A DNA stretch of 64,000 bases from CAYFKJ01 sp964343605 (GCA_964343605.1 CAYFKJ010000002.1:1-64000); one strand, 5' to 3'. Positions 35,391 to 44,253 are shown, counted from the first letter of the stretch. Program-made: numbers and translations. Notes: generated by a model not told the origin, from the sequence alone.

Positions 35391-36142
35391 CGTTTTCGGA
35401 CAACGTCAACTTCGGCCGCACATCCGAGGACTACGCCCGCCACCGTGCCGGATTCCCCCTCGAGTTCTTTGCCCGACTGGGCGAATACGGCATCGGCCGG
35501 GCCGATCAGCGAATTCTCGATTTGGGAGCCGGCACTGGCACGGTCGCACGCGGCTTGCGCGAGGCGGGCGCCGATGTCGTCGCCAGCGACCTCAACCCCG
35601 CCCAGTTGCGTGAGGCCGGAGACCTCAAGTGTGTCGCGTCGCGGGCTGAAGTCCTGCCCTTCCCGGACAACACGTTCGATGCCGTCACGGCCGGGCAGTG
35701 CTGGCATTGGTTCGACCGGCCCCGTACCGCCGCCGAAGTCAAACGGTTGCTGATTCCGGGCGGCCGGCTGGTCATCGCCCATTTCGACTGGCTTCCCCTG
35801 CCGGGATCCGTCGTCGAGGCGACGGAGGCGCTGATCCGGGAGCACAATCCGGCTTGGACGTTAGGCGGCGGAGACGGTCGTTATCCGCAGTGGATCGGAT
35901 CTGTTGAGGCATCCGGTTTCCGTGGCGTGAAGACGTTTGAATTCGATATCAACGTGCCTTACACGCATGCGGCCTGGCTGGGGCGCGTCCGGGCCAGCGC
36001 GGGCGTCGGGGCGAGCCTGGATGATGCCGCCGTCGGCGTCTTCAATTCCGCGCACGAAGCCGTCCTGGGTGAGCGTTTCGCCGAGGATCCGCTTCGCGTG
36101 CCGCATCGGGTATGGGTGATGATTGCCGAAGCAGTGGACTGA
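35387..36142 (+). CDS. class I SAM-dependent methyltransferase
   Basis: A 251-aa Rossmann-type methyltransferase. The SAM-binding motif ILDLGAGTGTVARGL lies at about residues 43-57, followed by DLNPAQL, the substrate-side FDAVTAGQCWHWFD, and a C-terminal PYTHAAWLGRVRAS segment as in UbiE/Coq5-like or small-molecule methyltransferases. It overlaps the ligase upstream (ATGA) and the LysE exporter downstream (TGATG). The methyl acceptor is unknown. Confidence 0.85.
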   Translation: MTFSDNVNFGRTSEDYARHRAGFPLEFFARLGEYGIGRADQRILDLGAGTGTVARGLREAGADVVASDLNPAQLREAGDLKCVASRAEVLPFPDNTFDAVTAGQCWHWFDRPRTAAEVKRLLIPGGRLVIAHFDWLPLPGSVVEATEALIREHNPAWTLGGGDGRYPQWIGSVEASGFRGVKTFEFDINVPYTHAAWLGRVRASAGVGASLDDAAVGVFNSAHEAVLGERFAEDPLRVPHRVWVMIAEAVD

Positions 36143-36765
36143 TGGGTAGTACGTTTCTGGAAGGCTTGTTCATCGGCTTCGCCGTGGCGGCGCCCGTCGG
36201 CCCGATCGGTGTGTTGTGCATCCGGCGCACCCTGACGCACGGCCGGCTGGCCGGTTTCATTTCCGGCCTGGGCGCGGCCAGCGCCGACGCCTGCTACGGG
36301 TTCGTGGCGGCGTTCGGTTTAACGGCGATTTCCGGATTTCTGCTCGACGCCCAGGAATTCCTGCGCTTCGGGGGCGGGGCGTTTCTAATCTGGCTCGGCA
36401 TCCGGGCCTGGCGGTCGAAGCCGAAAGCCGACAACGCCCACAACGGCAGGCCGAACGGCCTCGGCCTTCTGGCGAGCTACGCCGGTACCTTCCTGCTGAC
36501 CCTGGCCAACCCGTCAACCATCCTGACGTTCCTGGCGATCTTCGCCGGTCTCGGTCTGGCCGCCAAGGGGCGGGCCTACACCGAAGCCAGCATCCTGGTG
36601 ATCGGCGTCTTCCTGGGCTCGGCCATCTGGTGGCTGTTCCTGGCGGGCCTGGCGGGTGCGCTACGCCAACGCCTCAATCAAACCGGCATGGTCTGGATTA
36701 ACCGGTTTTCGGCGATGCTGCTCGGCGGCTTCGGCGCCTTCATTGTTGCGGGCTTAGGCAGTTAG
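36142..36765 (+). CDS. LysE/RhtB-family exporter
   Basis: A 207-aa membrane protein with about six helices. The start FLEGLFIGFAVAAPVGPIGVLCIRR is the LysE translocator signature, and LLTLANPSTILTFLAIF is the second conserved half. It exports amino acids or similar small solutes. It is translationally coupled to the methyltransferase and ends convergent with cysQ, with a 4-bp overlap of reading frames. What it exports in this operon is unknown. Confidence 0.85.
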   Translation: MGSTFLEGLFIGFAVAAPVGPIGVLCIRRTLTHGRLAGFISGLGAASADACYGFVAAFGLTAISGFLLDAQEFLRFGGGAFLIWLGIRAWRSKPKADNAHNGRPNGLGLLASYAGTFLLTLANPSTILTFLAIFAGLGLAAKGRAYTEASILVIGVFLGSAIWWLFLAGLAGALRQRLNQTGMVWINRFSAMLLGGFGAFIVAGLGS

Positions 36766-37523
36766 CAGTCACCTCGGGCAACGAAGAAGGTGTTTTCGAA
36801 GCCGGGTTTGCCGTAAAGAAATTCCTCGCCGTCGAGCGTTTCGACGCGACCGCCCGCAGCCCGGAGCACCGCGTGACCCGCGGCGGTGTCCCATTCCATG
36901 GTGCGGCCGAGGCGGGGATAAAGGTCCGCCTCGCCGGCGGCGACAAGGCAGAATTTCAGGGAACTGCCGGCCGATTTCAATTCCTTCACTTCGTATTGCG
37001 CCAGATACTCGTCGGTCTTGGCGTCACGGTGGGAACGGCTGGCGACAACCGTCAATCCGGCACCGGATGTCGCCCTGACGCCGATCTTACGGGGTTCCGC
37101 GGCGCCCTCCTCGACGAAGGCCAAGTCCGGTCCGGCGGCGAAGAACAGGCGTTCCCGCGCCGGGGCGAATACCACGCCCATCACCGGGCGGCGATCCTCG
37201 ATCAGGCCGATATTCACCGTAAACTCGCCATTGCGGCTGATGAATTCCTTGGTGCCGTCAAGGGGATCGACGAGCCAGTACCGGCCGCCTGAGATATCAG
37301 GAACATGTCCTGCTGCGACGCTTTCTTCCGCCACGACAGGGACGTCGGGGGTGAGGTGCGCCAAATGCTCGAGAATTATTTTCTCGGCCGCTTCGTCAGC
37401 GGCGGTGACCGGGCTTTCGTCGCCTTTGGTGCGGACTTCGAAATCGCTCCGGTAGATTTCCATGATGGCGTCACCGGCCGCGCGCGCAGCTTGGCGGAGA
37501 CCGGTAATGGTTTTTTCCGACAT
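36762..37523 (-). CDS. cysQ: 3'(2'),5'-bisphosphate nucleotidase
   Basis: A 253-aa FIG-superfamily phosphatase that removes the 3'-phosphate of 3'-phosphoadenosine 5'-phosphate, a by-product of sulfate assimilation and coenzyme A transfer. It shows the magnesium motifs EES, DPLDGTKEF and EWDTAAGHAVLRAAGG. The ATG at 37523 (MSEKTITGLRQ) is chosen; an upstream in-frame start has no family match. It overlaps the end of the lysE gene by 4 bp and lies 39 nt downstream of the SDR gene on the same strand. Confidence 0.92.
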   Translation of the reverse strand: MSEKTITGLRQAARAAGDAIMEIYRSDFEVRTKGDESPVTAADEAAEKIILEHLAHLTPDVPVVAEESVAAGHVPDISGGRYWLVDPLDGTKEFISRNGEFTVNIGLIEDRRPVMGVVFAPARERLFFAAGPDLAFVEEGAAEPRKIGVRATSGAGLTVVASRSHRDAKTDEYLAQYEVKELKSAGSSLKFCLVAAGEADLYPRLGRTMEWDTAAGHAVLRAAGGRVETLDGEEFLYGKPGFENTFFVARGDC

Positions 37524-37562
37524 TAGATGGATCGTCCTTGTCTCATTGAAAATTTTCAAAAA

Positions 37563-38309
37563 TCAGCGGCCGCCGGCGACATCCACGATGGCGCCGGATA
37601 CGTAACTGGCCTTCTCCGACAGAAGCCACAGGATGGTCTCGGCGACTTCCTCCGGTTGGCCGGCCCGCTGCATGGGAATTGTCGGGGCGATGGTACCGAG
37701 GCGGTCCAACGCGCCCGCGGCGGCATGTATTTCGGTCTCGATCAATCCCGGCCGGACGCCGTTGACGCGGATGCCGTCGCTGGCCACCTCGACGGCAAGA
37801 CCGACCGTCATGGAATCGAGGCCGCCCTTGGTGGCGGCGTAATCGACCCATTCGTTGGCGCCGCCGATGCGGGCCGCAGCCGAGGATACGTTGACGATCG
37901 CGCCGCCCCCGCCCCCTTGCCGCGTCGACATGCGCCGAACGGCTTCGGCGGCACACAAGAGGGCGCCGGTGAGATTGACCTCGACCGTTCGGGCGATGTC
38001 GGCAGCGCTGGTTTCATCGAGGCGGGAGAGGGGCCCCGTAATACCCGCGTTATTGACCAGGCCGGTGATGGGGCCCAGTTCTTCTTCGGCCTGTTGGAAC
38101 AGGCGTTCGACATCGGCGGCTCGGCCGACGTCGGCCTGAACCGCCAGCGCCTTGCCGCCAATTCCCTCGATTTGGGCGACAACGTCTTCGGCCCGGTCCC
38201 GGCGGCCCTGGAAATTGACGCAGACGGCATAACCGGCGCTTGCACCCGCCAATGCAGTTGCCGCGCCAATGCCCCTGCTGGCGCCGGTTATCACCAATGT
38301 TCCCGACAA
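37563..38309 (-). CDS. short-chain dehydrogenase/reductase (TTG start)
   Basis: A 248-aa Rossmann oxidoreductase of the 3-oxoacyl-reductase-like SDR group. It has TGASRGIGAATAL for NAD(P), NNAG, and the catalytic pair in VDYAATKGG (Tyr, Lys). A good Shine-Dalgarno GGAGGAAG precedes a TTG start at 38309, where the protein reads LSGTLVITG. No ATG lies close upstream with family similarity. It precedes cysQ on the same strand; a link to that gene is not established. Substrate unknown. Confidence 0.86.
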   Translation of the reverse strand: MSGTLVITGASRGIGAATALAGASAGYAVCVNFQGRRDRAEDVVAQIEGIGGKALAVQADVGRAADVERLFQQAEEELGPITGLVNNAGITGPLSRLDETSAADIARTVEVNLTGALLCAAEAVRRMSTRQGGGGGAIVNVSSAAARIGGANEWVDYAATKGGLDSMTVGLAVEVASDGIRVNGVRPGLIETEIHAAAGALDRLGTIAPTIPMQRAGQPEEVAETILWLLSEKASYVSGAIVDVAGGR

Positions 38310-38519
38310 AGGTCTTCCTCCATACGTGAAATCGCGCCGGAAATAATCGCCCAAACGGCGCGGGCGGAGTGGACCATTCCGGCGTCGCCGGGTCAAGCGT
38401 TCGTGACCCGAATTGAAGACGGAACGCAAATTAAAGCGCCGTGAACCTGATACCATTGCCATTGTCGCGTGCGCCCACATATTGGACGGTTCCATTAGCT
38501 TGGAAAAAAGGTGCGAAAT

Positions 38520-38891
38520 ATGGCGAACATACTTGTCATCGACGACGACAGTGATTTTCGGACCATTCTTTGCGCCACCCTAGAAGATGCCGGTCACGCC
38601 GTGGATGAAGCGTGTGACGGGCTTGCGGGCATCAAGTGCTTCCGCGATTCGCCGGCCGACATCGTTTTGACCGATATGATCATGCCCGAGCGGGAAGGCG
38701 TCGAAACCATTCTCGAACTGAAACGCGACTTCCCCGACGTGAAGATCATCGCCATGTCGGGTGGCGGCCGTCTCGACGCCAACAGTTTTCTGTCCTTCGC
38801 CCACAAGTTCGGCGCCTCGGGCACCCTGGAGAAACCCTTCAGCGCCGCCCACCTGCTGTCGGCCATCGACAAGGTCTTGGCCGATTCATGA
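38520..38891 (+). CDS. stand-alone response-regulator receiver
   Basis: A 123-aa CheY-like domain with no output module. The acidic pocket is DDD (residues 8-10), the phosphoacceptor is Asp52 in VLTDMIMP, the conserved Thr/Ser position is in MSGGG, and Lys is in TLEKPF. AAGG precedes ATG 38520 by 8 nt; an upstream GTG at 38511 is less likely. It lies just before a Hpt-receiver-receiver-GGDEF gene (115-bp gap), so a phosphorelay between them is plausible. Confidence 0.9.
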   Translation: MANILVIDDDSDFRTILCATLEDAGHAVDEACDGLAGIKCFRDSPADIVLTDMIMPEREGVETILELKRDFPDVKIIAMSGGGRLDANSFLSFAHKFGASGTLEKPFSAAHLLSAIDKVLADS

Positions 38892-39005
38892 GGCGGGCAA
38901 ATAATGCAACCCCATTGAAAAACCTAAGAATTTTGAACTGAGTCGTTGACGAACAGGCGTTCGCGCGACATCTTTCTCGGAGGTCCTTCTGGTGGGACGT
39001 GAGGG

Positions 39006-40643
39006 ATGGTCGAGGAAACGCTTGAAGAAAAGCTCATGGCGATGCGCGATTCGTTCCGCGCCGGCCTCGCCCAGCGGCTTGTCGACATCGATGAGGCCTG
39101 GGAGCAGGCCTGCGCCGGCAACGAAGACGCACAGGATACCCTTCACCGTTTGGCCCACAGCCTGGCGGGCTCCGGCGCCACCTTCGGCCTGCATGACGTT
39201 AGCGAAGCCTCGCGCGCCCTGGAACGTGCCGTGGAGGCGGTACAGGATGCCGCGGACATCGCCACCAGCGGCGCCATTACGGCGCGTCTCGCCGCCCTGC
39301 GCGCCGTTATGCAGGACGCCGGCGAACGGCGCGCCGTCGACATCGACGCCCCCAGGCCGACGGCGGTGCGGCGCAACGACGACGAGCGCCGCCTGATCTA
39401 TTTGATCGAGGACGATGCGGATTTCGCAGAAAACCTTGCCGTCCAGGTGGGCCATTTCGGCTACGACGTGGAGACCTATTTCCGGCTGGCGGACTTGGAA
39501 GCCGCCATCAACCGCAAGAAGCCTACCGCCGTCATCGCGGACATCGTCTTTCCTGAAGGCCGCCTTGCCGGCATCGAGGCCATGCGGTTGATCCGTGACA
39601 AGCTCGGCGAGGAGCTGCCCGTCATCTTCATGTCGACCCGGGACGACATCGAAGCGCGCCTCCAGGCGGTCCGCGCCGGCGGACTGGCTTATTTCACCAA
39701 GCCCTTCGATGTCGGCCTGCTGATCGATCAGTTGGACACGTTGACGTCGTCCGAGCCGCCCGATCACTACCGGGTTCTGGTGGTGGACGACGAAGCGCCG
39801 ATGACCAGCTTCTACCGCGCCGTTCTGGAAGCCGCCGGCATGGAAGTGGCGACGCTGAACGATCCCATGGCGGTGATGTCCGAGATGGTCTCCTTCATGC
39901 CCGAGATCATCCTCATGGACCTCTATATGCCGGGCTGCAGCGGGCTGGAGCTGGCGCAGATGATCCGCCAGCAGGAATCCTACGTCAGCATGCCGATCGT
40001 CTATTTGTCGGCCGAGAGCGATCGCGAGCGCCAATTGAAGGCGATGAGCGTCGGCGGCGACGATTTCCTCACCAAGCCCATCGATCCGGCCCATCTCGTC
40101 AGCGCCGTGACCTCAAGGGTCGAGCGCTGGCGCACGCTTCGCTCGTTCATGGTGCGGGACAGCCTCACCGGACTGTTGAACCACACCCGTACCAACGAGG
40201 AACTCGAGGTCGAGATCGCGCGCGCCCGGCGGACGCAGAGCAATCTCGTCTACGCCATGATCGACATCGATTTCTTCAAGGACGTCAACGACACCTATGG
40301 CCATCCCACCGGCGACCGCGTGATCAAGGGTCTGGCGCGGTTGCTGCAGCAGCGCCTCCGGAAGGTTGATATCGTCGGCCGCGTCGGCGGTGAGGAATTT
40401 GCCGCCATCATGATTGATACCAACGCCGAAAACGCGGTTCGCGTTCTGGACGAAATGCGCCAGCATTTTGAAGGCGTCGTGCATTTTTCCGACACCGCAC
40501 AATTTTCGGTCACGTTCAGTTGCGGGGCGGCTGATTTTACTGATTTCGGCGATTCGAACTCCCTGCGCGAAGCCGCCGACGGCGCGCTCTACAAGGCCAA
40601 GGAAAGCGGCCGCAACAAGGTAATGCTGGCCGAGGCCAAGTAG
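39006..40643 (+). CDS. Hpt-REC-REC-GGDEF diguanylate cyclase (PleD-like)
   Basis: A 545-aa signalling protein. The Hpt domain with phosphoacceptor His51 (AHSLAGSGATFG) comes first, then a receiver with Asp179 (VIADIVFPEG), a second receiver with Asp305 (LMDLYMPG), and a C-terminal GGDEF domain. The active-site loop is GGEEF at about residue 461, with an intact RxxD inhibitory site (RKVD) five residues upstream. So it should make c-di-GMP and be product-inhibited. The second receiver resembles PleD; the N-terminal Hpt is the unusual addition. It follows the stand-alone receiver. Confidence 0.9.
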   Translation: MVEETLEEKLMAMRDSFRAGLAQRLVDIDEAWEQACAGNEDAQDTLHRLAHSLAGSGATFGLHDVSEASRALERAVEAVQDAADIATSGAITARLAALRAVMQDAGERRAVDIDAPRPTAVRRNDDERRLIYLIEDDADFAENLAVQVGHFGYDVETYFRLADLEAAINRKKPTAVIADIVFPEGRLAGIEAMRLIRDKLGEELPVIFMSTRDDIEARLQAVRAGGLAYFTKPFDVGLLIDQLDTLTSSEPPDHYRVLVVDDEAPMTSFYRAVLEAAGMEVATLNDPMAVMSEMVSFMPEIILMDLYMPGCSGLELAQMIRQQESYVSMPIVYLSAESDRERQLKAMSVGGDDFLTKPIDPAHLVSAVTSRVERWRTLRSFMVRDSLTGLLNHTRTNEELEVEIARARRTQSNLVYAMIDIDFFKDVNDTYGHPTGDRVIKGLARLLQQRLRKVDIVGRVGGEEFAAIMIDTNAENAVRVLDEMRQHFEGVVHFSDTAQFSVTFSCGAADFTDFGDSNSLREAADGALYKAKESGRNKVMLAEAK

Positions 40644-40672
40644 GTTTCAAAAAATCCCCACTTTCCTTGATT

Positions 40673-40767
40673 GTCATCCCGGACTTGATCCGGGTTCCAT
40701 ACTGAATCTAATTCCGGTGCTGACACTGAAAAATAGAAAACTGGATTCCGGCTTTCGCCGGAATGAC
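40673..40767. repeat. dispersed palindromic repeat, copy 1 of a close pair
   Basis: A 95-bp unit that begins GTCATCCCGGACTTGATCC and ends ATTCCGGCTTTCGCCGGAATGAC. It carries both hairpins of the repeat family around a spacer containing GGTGCTGACACTGAAAAATAG. The second copy (40794-40888) is the same length and nearly identical, differing at only a few positions. Confidence 0.85.
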
Positions 40768-40793
40768 GGAAGGAATGAACCCCACGCTCCAGC

Positions 40794-40888
40794 GTCATCC
40801 CGGACTTGATCCGGGATCCATACTGAATCTCATTCCGGTGCTGACACTGAAAAATAGAAAACTGGATTCCGGCTTTCACCGGAATGAC
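40794..40888. repeat. dispersed palindromic repeat, copy 2 of a close pair
   Basis: A second 95-bp copy, start-to-start 121 bp after the first, in the gap between the GGDEF gene and the convergent acyl-CoA synthetase. The final hairpin reads TTTCACC instead of TTTCGCC. The period is close to the ~125-bp unit of the array at 61.7 kb. Confidence 0.85.
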
Positions 40889-40905
40889 ACTGTTATCGAA
40901 TATCC

Positions 40906-42447
40906 CTACAGGTATTGGTCGCGCAGGACGTTTTTCTGGATCTTTCCGACAGCGGTCTTCGGCAGTTCTTCCACCAGGCGGAGGACGCGCGGGCGTTTGA
41001 AGCGCGCCAGGTTGGCCGAACAGTACTCGATCAGTTCCTGCTCGTCCGCTTTGGCGCCGGCGCGAAGGCAGATGTGGGCCGCGCCGATTTCGCCCCAGGT
41101 CTGGTCGGGAATGCCGAAGACGGCGCACTCCGCCACAGCGGGATGGCTGTGCAGAACGTTTTCGATCTCTTTCGGGTAGACGTTCTCGCCGCCCGAGATG
41201 TACATGTCCTTAGCCCGGTCGACGAGCGAGAAGAAACCCTCCTCGTCCATGACGGCAAGGTCGCCGGTCCAGCCCCAACCGTCGTTCATGCCCTTGAAGA
41301 ACGCTTCGGTCTGTTCCGGGTCGTTATAGTAGCCGGCCATCAGATGGTCGCCGCGGGTGGCGATTTCGCCGACTTCACCGGGCGGCAGCGGATTGCCCTC
41401 TTCATCCAGTACGGCGACTTCCATGCCGGCCGGCGCCCGGCCTAATGACGCCGAGCGGTCGGGATGCTGGTCGACGCGAAGGACGGTGAGCGGGCAGGCT
41501 TCCGTCTGGCCGTAGTTGGCGGAAAGTTCGAGTTCCGGGAAGCGTTCGAGGATCTCGTCGTTCAGCGCCGGCGGCATCGGCGAGCCGCCGTAGGTGATCT
41601 TGCGCATGCGGCGGAAGAGACCCTCGTCGTAGGCCGGATCGTTGAGCAGCATGATGATCTGCGTCGGCACGAGGAAGGCCGACGTCACGCCGTGATCGCG
41701 AACGGCATCAAGGAAGGCGGCGGCGCTCCAGTCGGCGATGAGCATGGCGGTCTGTCCGACCATCACGGTCGACTGGTACCAAACGAACAGGCCGGCGGTA
41801 TGGAACAGCGGTGTGGTGATCGCCGCGACATCCGTTTCCACCATGTTTTGACCGACGATGCTGGCCTCGCTCGAGACGATGCGCGCCCGGTGATCGACGA
41901 TGGCGCCCTTGGGAAACCCGGTGGTGCCGCCGGTGAAGGTGATGGCAAAGTGATCGCGCTCGTCAACGTCGACGTCGGGGGCGTCGGCAGAAGCGGCCGC
42001 CACGAGGTCGTCGAAAGCAATGGCGCCGGGCAGGTCCGACCCGTCACCATCGCCGATATGGATGACGTGCTTCACATTGGGCGCCTGAGGCAGGGCCTCG
42101 GCTGCAATTCCGGCAAACGGCGCTTCCACCAACAGCGCCTCGGCATCGGATTTGTTGAGGATGTAGGCAAGCTCGGTCGCCGTATACCGCGTCGTGGCGT
42201 GAACCAGGACATGTCCCGAGCGCGCCGCGCCGAAATAGGCGGTGGGGTAGGCCGGCACGTTGCGCGCCATGATGGCGCCCTTGGCGCCGCGCTCCAGACC
42301 AAGATCCAACAATGCGTTGGCCAGGCGATCGGCCCGGCGGTCCAATTCGCCGAAGGTCATTGACCCGCCTGCGAAGATCAAGGCCGGCTTGTCGCTCAAG
42401 CGCTCTGCCGTCTGACGCAGTATTTCGCCGGTCACCTTGGGAGACAT
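40906..42447 (-). CDS. AMP-dependent acyl-CoA synthetase
   Basis: A 513-aa adenylating ligase. It has ITFTGGTTGFPKGAIVDH (about residue 180), ANYGQTEACPLTV, the hinge TGDLAVMDEEGFFSLVDRAKDMYISGG and the C-terminal TAVGKIQKNVLRDQYL. It activates a fatty or aryl acid to an acyl-CoA. The gene lies downstream of the lysR gene on the same strand, separated by 104 bp holding a large palindrome. Its substrate is unknown. Confidence 0.92.
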   Translation of the reverse strand: MSPKVTGEILRQTAERLSDKPALIFAGGSMTFGELDRRADRLANALLDLGLERGAKGAIMARNVPAYPTAYFGAARSGHVLVHATTRYTATELAYILNKSDAEALLVEAPFAGIAAEALPQAPNVKHVIHIGDGDGSDLPGAIAFDDLVAAASADAPDVDVDERDHFAITFTGGTTGFPKGAIVDHRARIVSSEASIVGQNMVETDVAAITTPLFHTAGLFVWYQSTVMVGQTAMLIADWSAAAFLDAVRDHGVTSAFLVPTQIIMLLNDPAYDEGLFRRMRKITYGGSPMPPALNDEILERFPELELSANYGQTEACPLTVLRVDQHPDRSASLGRAPAGMEVAVLDEEGNPLPPGEVGEIATRGDHLMAGYYNDPEQTEAFFKGMNDGWGWTGDLAVMDEEGFFSLVDRAKDMYISGGENVYPKEIENVLHSHPAVAECAVFGIPDQTWGEIGAAHICLRAGAKADEQELIEYCSANLARFKRPRVLRLVEELPKTAVGKIQKNVLRDQYL

Positions 42448-42515
42448 TGGGGTCGCTTCACCTCGGTTGATCTCGCCCGCATGATGCTGGAAATACCCCT
42501 ACATTTGCAAGTGTT

Positions 42516-42536
42516 ATTGTTGGGTACCCCAACAAT
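42516..42536 (-). promoter_or_regulatory. 21-bp palindrome between lysR and the acyl-CoA synthetase
   Basis: Perfect 9-bp arms, ATTGTTGGG (42516-42524) and CCCAACAAT (42528-42536), flank TAC. It lies about 70 bp upstream of the synthetase start and 15 nt past the lysR stop, with no T-run on either strand, so an operator is more likely than a terminator. Which regulator binds is not known. Confidence 0.55.
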
Positions 42537-42551
42537 TATAGCCATTCCAAA

Positions 42552-43490
42552 TTAAGCCCGCGCGCCCGGTACGGCGACCGATGGGACGGCGTTCGGCTCG
42601 TCCGGTCGGGCCTGGTCGATGATCGTTTTTCTGAACAATTGTCCGGCCGGTCCCAGCGGAGACGAGACCAGGCTGAACAGGGCAATGGGGATTTCCGGTG
42701 TCGCCGCGAAATGCCGGGTCGCCACCCTAATCAAGCGGCCGGCGGCCAGGTCGTCCTCGACCAGGTCGGACGGCAGCATGCCCCAGCCCAAACCGCGACG
42801 GATAAGCTCATATTTGGACCTCAAGTCGACGACCCGCCAGATATGGCGGCTGAAGACACCGAGATCCGGTTGGGCTTCGGGTGAGTCGCTGCTCGACAAA
42901 ACGATTTGCCGCAAATCCGGCAATTCGGATTCGCCACCGCCGCCGGCTTCCGGTTGGACGCTTGGGCTTATGACGGGCACCATTTGAAAACGCCCGACCA
43001 GGGCAAAATCATGCTTTTCCTCCAGGCCGATGATGTCCGCCGCAATTCCCAGCGCGGCGCCTCCGCTGTTGACCAGGTGCCGGGCATCGATGCCGGCGGT
43101 TCGGATCAGCCGGACCTCGAGACCCGGGTAATCCCTGGCGACAGCCCTGATCGCGGGGTCGAAGAAATCGAACGGCACCATGTCGTCCACCGCGACGGAG
43201 AAGATTTCCTCGACGCCGGCGGAAAGTTCCTTGGCTTTGCGCGACAGGTCGAGCGAGGCACCGACAATGTTCCGTGCTTCCTTCCGCAGCGCCTGCCCGG
43301 CGCCGGTAAGGACCGCCTTGTGTCCGCTGCGGTCGAAAAGTTTCACGTTCAGGTTCTCTTCGAGCGCCGAGATGCCGTAGCTGACGACGTTCTGGGCCCG
43401 CCCCAGCTTCCTGGCGGTGGCGGAAAACGACCCAAGCTCGCCGGCCGCAACGAACATTTCCAACTGGTCGAGCAGGTTCGGATGGATCAT
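42552..43490 (-). CDS. LysR family transcriptional regulator
   Basis: A 312-aa LysR-type activator. The N-terminal winged HTH reads LEMFVAAGELGSFSATARKLGRAQNVVSYGISALEENL, and a C-terminal effector-binding domain follows. ATG 43490 starts MIHPNLLDQLEM; a TTG two codons upstream is possible. It is divergent from doxX across 112 bp that hold a palindrome (43525-43537), the classical layout for a regulator controlling its neighbour. Effector unknown. Confidence 0.92.
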   Translation of the reverse strand: MIHPNLLDQLEMFVAAGELGSFSATARKLGRAQNVVSYGISALEENLNVKLFDRSGHKAVLTGAGQALRKEARNIVGASLDLSRKAKELSAGVEEIFSVAVDDMVPFDFFDPAIRAVARDYPGLEVRLIRTAGIDARHLVNSGGAALGIAADIIGLEEKHDFALVGRFQMVPVISPSVQPEAGGGGESELPDLRQIVLSSSDSPEAQPDLGVFSRHIWRVVDLRSKYELIRRGLGWGMLPSDLVEDDLAAGRLIRVATRHFAATPEIPIALFSLVSSPLGPAGQLFRKTIIDQARPDEPNAVPSVAVPGARA

Positions 43491-43524
43491 GGCCAACTCA
43501 TTCGAAATATTTGATTGATAATAG

Positions 43525-43537
43525 CGATATTATATCG
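43525..43537. promoter_or_regulatory. palindrome in the lysR-doxX divergent promoter region
   Basis: CGATAT T ATATCG is a perfect 13-bp palindrome in an AT-rich stretch, 35 bp upstream of the lysR start and 66 bp upstream of doxX. Its position and dyad symmetry fit a LysR-type binding site. Binding itself is not shown. Confidence 0.5.
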
Positions 43538-43602
43538 GTTTTTTGGTTGAGATTATATCCCACATTTGCCCCATCAAATCGTCAATGGATGGAGAAGCAC
43601 TG

Positions 43603-44013
43603 ATGAACAGCAAATTCGGCAAGTGGGCGACCTGGGGACTGACCGGTCTGGCAACCTTGGGATTCCTGGCAGCGGGCGGCTTCAAGCTCTCCGGCGCCGA
43701 GCAAATGGTTCAGAGTTTCACGAAATTCGGGCTGCCCGTGGCCTTCATGTACTTCATCGGCGCCGCCGAGGTCGCGGGCGCCATCGGTCTCTGGCTACCC
43801 CAGAAGCCGTTCGGCCCTTGGGCTTTGAAGCGGTTGGCCGCCGCGGGCCTTGCAATCATCATGGTGGGCGCCGTTTTCATGCACCTGATGCATGATCCCA
43901 TCGCTCAGGCCATTCCGGCGCTGCTGTATCTGGCGATCCTGTCGTTCCTGTTTTTCGCTTTCGGCAAATCTGCCGCACAGTCTGCGATTTCCGAAGCTGC
44001 AGCTGGCGCCTGA
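43603..44013 (+). CDS. DoxX family membrane protein
   Basis: A 136-aa protein with four membrane helices in the DoxX arrangement. The N-terminal LATLGFLAAGGFKLSGAEQMV and the following FGLPVAFMYFIGAAEVAGAIGLWLP match the family. GGAGAAG lies 6 nt before the ATG; the in-frame upstream 20 codons are unlike the family. DoxX-like proteins associate with thiosulfate oxidation or redox stress, or are of unknown role. Divergent from the lysR gene, so probably its target. Confidence 0.82.
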   Translation: MNSKFGKWATWGLTGLATLGFLAAGGFKLSGAEQMVQSFTKFGLPVAFMYFIGAAEVAGAIGLWLPQKPFGPWALKRLAAAGLAIIMVGAVFMHLMHDPIAQAIPALLYLAILSFLFFAFGKSAAQSAISEAAAGA

Positions 44014-44253
44014 CGCATCTTTCCGAAGCTTTCACCGGTCTCGCCCGCTCCGGCCCTGCGCCCGCGGGCGATGATCGTTTTGTGGGATTCCCCGCCCTGG
44101 CGATGCCCCCTCTCACCCCGGGCCCTGCCGACAAAATCGCGAATTTCCTGTGAAACGCGAAAAAGTGATGTCGGGAGGCTATTCCGGTAGTCCCGGCAAT
44201 TGGTTACTATTTCCCGGTAAGAACAAAAACAAACAATCACGGGGAACTATCCA

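Noticed and set aside
40589..41128. A 179-codon minus-strand open frame across the 40.7-kb repeats
   Set aside because: It joins part of the antisense GGDEF frame, repeat-derived IPVKAGIQ-type peptides and the acyl-CoA synthetase antisense; not a gene.
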